Source: a bacterium
Lineage (GTDB): Bacteria > CBDUZB01 > JAGLHV01
NCBI GenBank assembly: GCA_023132075.1
Contig: JAGLYT010000020.1
Span: 1-11,385 of the forward strand
Direction of reading: 5' to 3'
DNA: 11,385 nucleotides
A program made the translations under genes and the position numbers. The notes beneath the pieces were generated by a model. The model made no database searches. It was not told where the DNA came from and was given only the letters and a program-made list of their open reading frames with translations. Shown here one piece after another: positions 7,476 through 11,385 of this stretch (its first letter is position 1; each line of letters starts with the position of its first letter).

Positions 7476-10400
7476 TTGTCAGGTATTAAGGAAAAACATT
7501 TTTTTATTGTGTTTATTGTTGCTATATTAATTTTTTTTAATTCTCCTGTATATGCAGAATCATTGATGGCAGATATTGTCCGTGTATTTGATGAAAACCG
7601 GAAATTGGATGCCCGGATAGTCAAAGAAATAAAATTTAAATTGGCTAAAGAACAAAATCTGGGAGGAAATACCGAAAAGTATATTCTTTATGGTAATGAT
7701 GGGAATAGGTGGTTATTTAAAATATATAGTTATTCCATTTCGGTAAAAGAGTCAAAGGTTGTTTCCATATTGTCTTCCTTTTTTGGTATTAAAACTCCTG
7801 CCATTTATGAAACTGAATTGTTGATAAATAAAAAATCGGAGTATGGATCTCTTCAGAAAATGTTACCCAATGTTAAAGTATGGGAGACTGGTTTTTTATG
7901 CAATATTTCACCTGGGCAAATAATATTTTTCCAAAAACAACATGTATTAGATTGGCTTATTTATAACGGAGAAGTGGAGGCAGAAGAATTTTTATTAGAC
8001 ACAAAAACAAACGAAATTATTCCTATTGATAGAGATGAAATTTTTTGTAGCGGGAATTATGAAAAAGTAAAGTTACCCAATAAAGACCGCAATTTGGGTT
8101 GGTATAATAATTTTTTTAAAGAAGTGAGTAGGAATAAAAAAATAGATTGTACTGGTGTTTTTGAGATGATTGATTATATCCAATCAACAGACGACGAGAT
8201 AGTAAAAAATATATTAAAAGGAGTTTTTGGAAAGAAAATAGATCACTATTTGAAAAAAATTTTGCCTAAAAAACATAATCTGCGTAGAGATTTTAAGGAA
8301 TTTTATCAGGAATTGTCACGGATGACAGGAAAAAACATAAGCATTCCTCCCCTAAATATGAATAATAATTACGCGAAAGCAGTCTTAGAAAATATGAAAG
8401 AAGAGATTTCAAATAAAAAAGAAAGTATTAGCCAGATAGAATTAGGTGATGTTGGGGCACAAGAAAATATCGAAGTTATTTCCTCTAAAGGTGCGTGGTA
8501 TTTGTTGTATTATAGGTTAAAATATGCATCAAAAGATGAGTTTTTATTACGCATAGGAGAAGTTACTAAAAAGCTGGAAAAACTAAAAAATGACACCAGA
8601 AGTGTTAATGAAAGATATGCTATAAATTTATATATTAGCCAAGTTGAAAAAATTACGGAGCTTCTTAAGATAAGCGATATTAATATTCGTCGGTTCATTA
8701 AAAGAATTACAATTCACCCATTATTTAAGAATTTATTAGACATGCAAAATCGACGGATAAAGTCTTCACAGCCGGAAACAAAAAAAAATGGTAAAAATGA
8801 TGAAAAAATATTAATGAATAAAATTGTTTGCAATTTTAAGGAAAGCCAAAAATTAGATGGAAAGATTATAAGAAAATTACGTTTTGAATTATATGAGAAT
8901 CAAGATTTAGGAGGGAGTGCTCAAAAATATTTACTTAAAAGTAATAATGGAGATTTGTGGCTATTTAAAGTTTATCCGTTTTCAAAGACTAAAAGAGTAA
9001 AAATATCCAGATGTGTGTATCTCCTGGCACAATTATTGGCTATTTCTACTCCGGTACTTTACGAAATTAATTTACCGATTAATGGGAAATTACGTTATGG
9101 GTCAATTCAAAAATTTATTTCTGACACTAAAGAACTTTGTGATGTGAAAATTAGTGAATTAAGCAATACACAGATAGAGGACATACAATACCATGAAATT
9201 TTCGATTGGTTAATTTTTAATGGAGATCCGGATTCTGACCATTTTTTTATTAAACCAAAAACAGATGAAATTGTTGCCATAGATAAAGATTTGTCCTTAA
9301 GCGAGATGAAAGGAAGTTCTTTAAGTGAAAATCCATGGAATAATGCATGGTACATGAATTATTGGAAAAAATGTATAGCTGACGAAATAAATATTGATTT
9401 TAAAAAATCTTTCAATTTTATTAAGTATATACAAAGCATAAAAAATTGTAAATTAAGAAAAATACTCTTACGGTTATGTAATGAAAATAAATTAATAGAT
9501 GAGTTTTTTTTGCGGAAAAAAAATCTGAAAATTTATTTCGAAAAAAGTTATAGGAGATTGTCTGTATTGCAAGGAAAACAATTTTTAATAGCAGATAACG
9601 CAGATAAAAAAGCATATTCTGAATTGGTTTTGGAAAAGATTAAAAAAAATGTCTTAGAAAAAAGACAGTTGCTTAAAAACTTAAAAGCTCAAAAAAAAAC
9701 ACGACAAAATAATATTACAGCTATTTCTTCAGAAGATGCGTGGGATATAGTAGATAAATTAAATTGGGTGGATAAAGAGAGAAGTTTGGTCTATATTAAA
9801 AATGTGATAGAAAAATTGGAATGTTTGGAAAAGAAAAAAGTAAGTGTTTATGAGAAATTAGCAATAAATTTGTATATTGAAGAGGTTAGAAAAAAATATA
9901 TAAAAAAAATTGTAGAGAATTTTCCTATGAGGAAAGAAATTAAATTAATCACGCTGCACCCTCATCGGATAAATGATAGAAAAATATTTGATTTGGAATA
10001 CAATTTGAGAGCCGTATATAAAGAAAAGAGAAAATCGTTTGTGAAACATAAAGGAAAGTTTACAAGGGATGAGGAGGATATTTTTTTGCGTTTAGATTCT
10101 ATTTTGCATTCTGTGTGGGGAAACTATTATGAAAAAATGGAACTTCTTTCAAAAGAGTATAAAAATTGTATAGAAAAAGATCAATTGCAATTAAAACATA
10201 GAGTTTTGCACGGAATATTGTTGTTAGATTTAAATTATCTTGAAAAAATAAAGGATGTTGATTTGAAATGTTTAGGAATGGCATTGGTCTGTAGTTTTAA
10301 GAATGACAGGGATGAAATAATCAGGTATTGCAATAAGGCAATTAGTTTAAATAAAAACAACTTTATTGCCTATAAAAGCTATATGTTACTAGGATTGATT

Positions 10401-10844
10401 TATGAACACAACAGACAATGGCAAAGATTTGGGGAAGGATTTGAATTAAAAAAATCTATTGATGCTTATAAAAAAGCAGCAATGATTAATCCTGAATCGG
10501 TGGGGACACATTTGAATTTAGGAGTTCTTTATCTAATAATGAAAGATGCAGATAAAAGTTTAAAGGAATTTAAAAGAGTGGATAAATTAGATGCTGAATA
10601 CGGCAGGAAACATTTTCATTTTGACGAAATAAAGGAAAAAAAAACATATAAGGACAAAGAAGAATATTTAGAATCGGTGAGAATGAACACTTTAAATGGA
10701 AGACATCATTATATATTGGGATTAGCATATTTAATAAAAGAAGATATGGCATTAGCACAAGAACATTTTAATAAAGCAAAAGAGTTTGGATATAAAATAG
10801 ATGAGAAGGGTAAAGAATGTTTATTAAATCAAGTAGTGAAATAA
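7476..10844 (+). CDS. Exported double kinase-like module protein with TPR tail
   Basis: This 1122-residue protein starts at TTG 7476, supported by GGGAG at 7465-7469 (6 nt spacing). The first downstream ATG (7566) would remove the signal peptide, a basic start then hydrophobic residues 9-22 ending PVYA-ES, with likely cleavage after Ala27. Module A (31-415) has Lys82 in WLFK, the hinge-like GSLQKML, LDWLIYNGE with Glu166 at the catalytic Asp position, and Asp185. A charged linker of about 30 residues follows. Module B (447-829) has Lys498 in LWLFK, GSIQKFI, FDWLIFNGD with Asp584 and His589, and Asp603 in AIDKD. Residues 900-1122 match the TPR tail of the upstream gene, including YGRKHFHFD and GRHHYILG. 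The likely origin is duplication or fusion of single-module genes. Module A may be a pseudokinase and B the better candidate for activity (inference). The gene lies 38 nt downstream of its paralogue and overlaps the next by 28 nt, so it is probably operonic. Confidence 0.75.
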   Translation: MSGIKEKHFFIVFIVAILIFFNSPVYAESLMADIVRVFDENRKLDARIVKEIKFKLAKEQNLGGNTEKYILYGNDGNRWLFKIYSYSISVKESKVVSILSSFFGIKTPAIYETELLINKKSEYGSLQKMLPNVKVWETGFLCNISPGQIIFFQKQHVLDWLIYNGEVEAEEFLLDTKTNEIIPIDRDEIFCSGNYEKVKLPNKDRNLGWYNNFFKEVSRNKKIDCTGVFEMIDYIQSTDDEIVKNILKGVFGKKIDHYLKKILPKKHNLRRDFKEFYQELSRMTGKNISIPPLNMNNNYAKAVLENMKEEISNKKESISQIELGDVGAQENIEVISSKGAWYLLYYRLKYASKDEFLLRIGEVTKKLEKLKNDTRSVNERYAINLYISQVEKITELLKISDINIRRFIKRITIHPLFKNLLDMQNRRIKSSQPETKKNGKNDEKILMNKIVCNFKESQKLDGKIIRKLRFELYENQDLGGSAQKYLLKSNNGDLWLFKVYPFSKTKRVKISRCVYLLAQLLAISTPVLYEINLPINGKLRYGSIQKFISDTKELCDVKISELSNTQIEDIQYHEIFDWLIFNGDPDSDHFFIKPKTDEIVAIDKDLSLSEMKGSSLSENPWNNAWYMNYWKKCIADEINIDFKKSFNFIKYIQSIKNCKLRKILLRLCNENKLIDEFFLRKKNLKIYFEKSYRRLSVLQGKQFLIADNADKKAYSELVLEKIKKNVLEKRQLLKNLKAQKKTRQNNITAISSEDAWDIVDKLNWVDKERSLVYIKNVIEKLECLEKKKVSVYEKLAINLYIEEVRKKYIKKIVENFPMRKEIKLITLHPHRINDRKIFDLEYNLRAVYKEKRKSFVKHKGKFTRDEEDIFLRLDSILHSVWGNYYEKMELLSKEYKNCIEKDQLQLKHRVLHGILLLDLNYLEKIKDVDLKCLGMALVCSFKNDRDEIIRYCNKAISLNKNNFIAYKSYMLLGLIYEHNRQWQRFGEGFELKKSIDAYKKAAMINPESVGTHLNLGVLYLIMKDADKSLKEFKRVDKLDAEYGRKHFHFDEIKEKKTYKDKEEYLESVRMNTLNGRHHYILGLAYLIKEDMALAQEHFNKAKEFGYKIDEKGKECLLNQVVK
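7566..8720 (+). repeat. Kinase-like module, copy 2 (Asp to Glu at the catalytic position)
   Basis: This 385-residue copy is the first half of the 1122-aa protein, from MADIVRVF to ITIHP. It is the most diverged of the complete copies: the catalytic-loop position is Glu166 and the adjacent His is replaced by Glu171. It keeps Lys82, Asp185, the SSKGAW block and the INLY block of the helical half. Confidence 0.8.
8814..9962 (+). repeat. Kinase-like module, copy 3 (most complete kinase-like motifs)
   Basis: This 383-residue copy is the second half of the 1122-aa protein, from MNKIVCNF to ITLHP, with no signal peptide of its own. It has Lys498, Asp584, His589 and Asp603. It is followed by the same TPR tail as copy 1, so copy 3 plus the tail is collinear with nearly the whole mature 699-aa protein. 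Confidence 0.8.
10806..10810 (+). promoter_or_regulatory. Ribosome binding site deciding the ATG start at 10817
   Basis: AAGGG lies 6 nt before ATG 10817 and inside the 3' end of the preceding gene. It supports an overlapping, probably translationally coupled start rather than ATG 10862. Confidence 0.65.
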
Positions 10845-11385
10845 ATTTTTTTTTTATTGGAATGTGTATTATCTGTCTTAGTTTTAGCGTAGAGGGAAGA
10901 GATTTAATTGGAGAAATTACAAAATTAGCTAAAGAAGAACGAGAATTAAATGAGAAGCTAATTAGAACAATGACTTTTGAATTAGCAGAAACCCAGAATA
11001 CCATAGCCGGGAATAGTGAAAAATATTTAGTCAAAGATACAGAAAATAATTTATGGTCGTTTAAAACAAATACTCAACGAGAAGTGGAAAATGCTAAAAT
11101 TGTTTCAGATCTTGCTCAATTGTTGGGCGTCAGTGTCCCGGTTCTTAAAGGGGTTGCTTTGCCAATTAATGGGAGAGAGGTTTTTGGTTCAATTCAAAAA
11201 ATAGGCTTTTATGACATACTACGCAAGAAAAAACCGTTTATTAAAGAAATGACTCCCGGAGAAATTTTATCTCTTCAAAAACTACAGGTTTTTGATTGGC
11301 TTGTTGTGATGCGTCCCGGAGAAATGTATGAGCATTGTTTCATCATTTCAAAAACCGGAGATAAGATGTTAGCTATTGATAGAGA
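10817..11385 (+). CDS. Third kinase-like paralogue, 3'-truncated by the window edge
   Basis: The frame is open from ATG 10817 to the window end (189 complete codons). AAGGG at 10806-10810 sits 6 nt upstream, and the start lies inside the previous gene, overlapping its end by 28 nt. Residues 1-27 look like a signal peptide: Lys4, then a hydrophobic stretch from about 10 to 25. The later ATG at 10862 would leave too short a leader and has a weaker SD. From residue 29 the protein follows the shared module: NSEKYLVKD, SFK with Lys83, LLGVSVP, FGSIQK, and VFDWLVV at 158-164. The catalytic loop is altered: MRPGEMYEHC has no Asp at the expected place and is longer than in the other copies, while His173 and a downstream Asp188 remain. 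This suggests a non-catalytic or diverged copy. Whether a second module or TPR tail follows cannot be seen. Confidence 0.8.
   Translation, partial: MFIKSSSEINFFFIGMCIICLSFSVEGRDLIGEITKLAKEERELNEKLIRTMTFELAETQNTIAGNSEKYLVKDTENNLWSFKTNTQREVENAKIVSDLAQLLGVSVPVLKGVALPINGREVFGSIQKIGFYDILRKKKPFIKEMTPGEILSLQKLQVFDWLVVMRPGEMYEHCFIISKTGDKMLAIDR
10846..10855 (+). repeat. T10 homopolymer in the signal-peptide region of the third paralogue
   Basis: Ten consecutive T follow just after the previous gene's stop and encode the Phe run at residues 11-13 of the third paralogue. The tract could slip during replication or transcription. No GC-rich stem precedes it, so it does not look like an intrinsic terminator. 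Confidence 0.7.
10901..11385 (+). repeat. Kinase-like module, copy 4 (partial at window edge)
   Basis: The first 161 residues of a fourth copy follow the signal peptide of the third paralogue. The N-terminal helix, the GNSEKYLV strand and the GSIQK hinge match the other copies, but the catalytic-loop Asp is missing. Confidence 0.75.

Noticed and set aside
5338-10844. HipA-type toxin of a toxin-antitoxin pair
   Set aside because: The loop motifs resemble HipA, but the proteins have signal peptides, large helical and TPR additions, and no small HipB-like DNA-binding gene upstream.
10820-10860. Intrinsic terminator at the T10 run
   Set aside because: No GC-rich inverted repeat precedes the run, and a well-spaced ribosome binding site and the coding frame of the next gene pass through it.
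10862-10876. Lipoprotein signal around the Cys residues of the third paralogue
   Set aside because: The residue before Cys17 is Met and that before Cys20 is Ile, which does not fit the small residue required at -1 of a lipobox.
123-11034. Open frames of 60-96 codons on the minus strand
   Set aside because: All lie antisense inside strong plus-strand genes, have no convincing domains or start signals, and look like by-products of AT-rich codon use.
1-11385. CRISPR arrays, tRNA or rRNA genes, transposases
   Set aside because: I saw no regularly spaced short repeats, no cloverleaf-like gene and no mobile-element protein; repeats present are coding paralogues.

Overview
The window is AT-rich and densely coded, and every supportable gene lies on the + strand. 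Six genes run head to tail with gaps of 24-64 nt or overlaps of 1 and 28 nt, which suggests one transcription unit entering from the left edge and leaving at the right edge. Shine-Dalgarno-like AAGGG/GGGAG sites, TTG and GTG starts, signal peptides, a GT-C type membrane glycosyltransferase and TPR proteins all point to a bacterium, probably one with a cell envelope that receives many exported proteins. The mix (transglutaminase-like, B12-type radical SAM, GT39-like with TPRs, large TPR proteins) resembles uncultivated anaerobic lineages such as Omnitrophota or Elusimicrobiota. That placement is a low-confidence inference, because no marker gene is present.

Left part (1-5338): a 5'-truncated transglutaminase-like protein with beta-rich flanking regions; a cobalamin-binding-domain radical SAM protein with an intact CxxxCxxC motif; and a polytopic GT39/ArnT-like membrane protein carrying about four TPRs at its C-terminus, probably outside the membrane. 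This set looks like surface glycan or envelope modification machinery.

Right part (5338-11385): three consecutive exported proteins (699 aa, 1122 aa and a 3'-truncated one of at least 189 aa) built from a repeated module. Each complete copy is 383-385 residues long. It opens with what reads as an atypical kinase fold of the PI3/4-kinase, HipA and FAM20 type, most like type II PI4-kinase by motif order. It continues as a helical region of about 200 residues that I do not recognise. The first gene has one module plus a TPR tail, the second has two modules plus a TPR tail, and the third starts another module. The catalytic Asp position differs between copies (Asp, Glu, Asp, absent), and the usual metal-binding Asn is His in three of four copies.

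The best candidate for an undescribed system is this expanding array of exported kinase-like/TPR proteins downstream of a TPR-bearing glycosyltransferase. A working idea is extracytoplasmic phosphorylation, or kinase-like recognition, of glycans or proteins. The biochemical role is inference. The module duplication, signal peptides and motif changes are read directly from the sequence.
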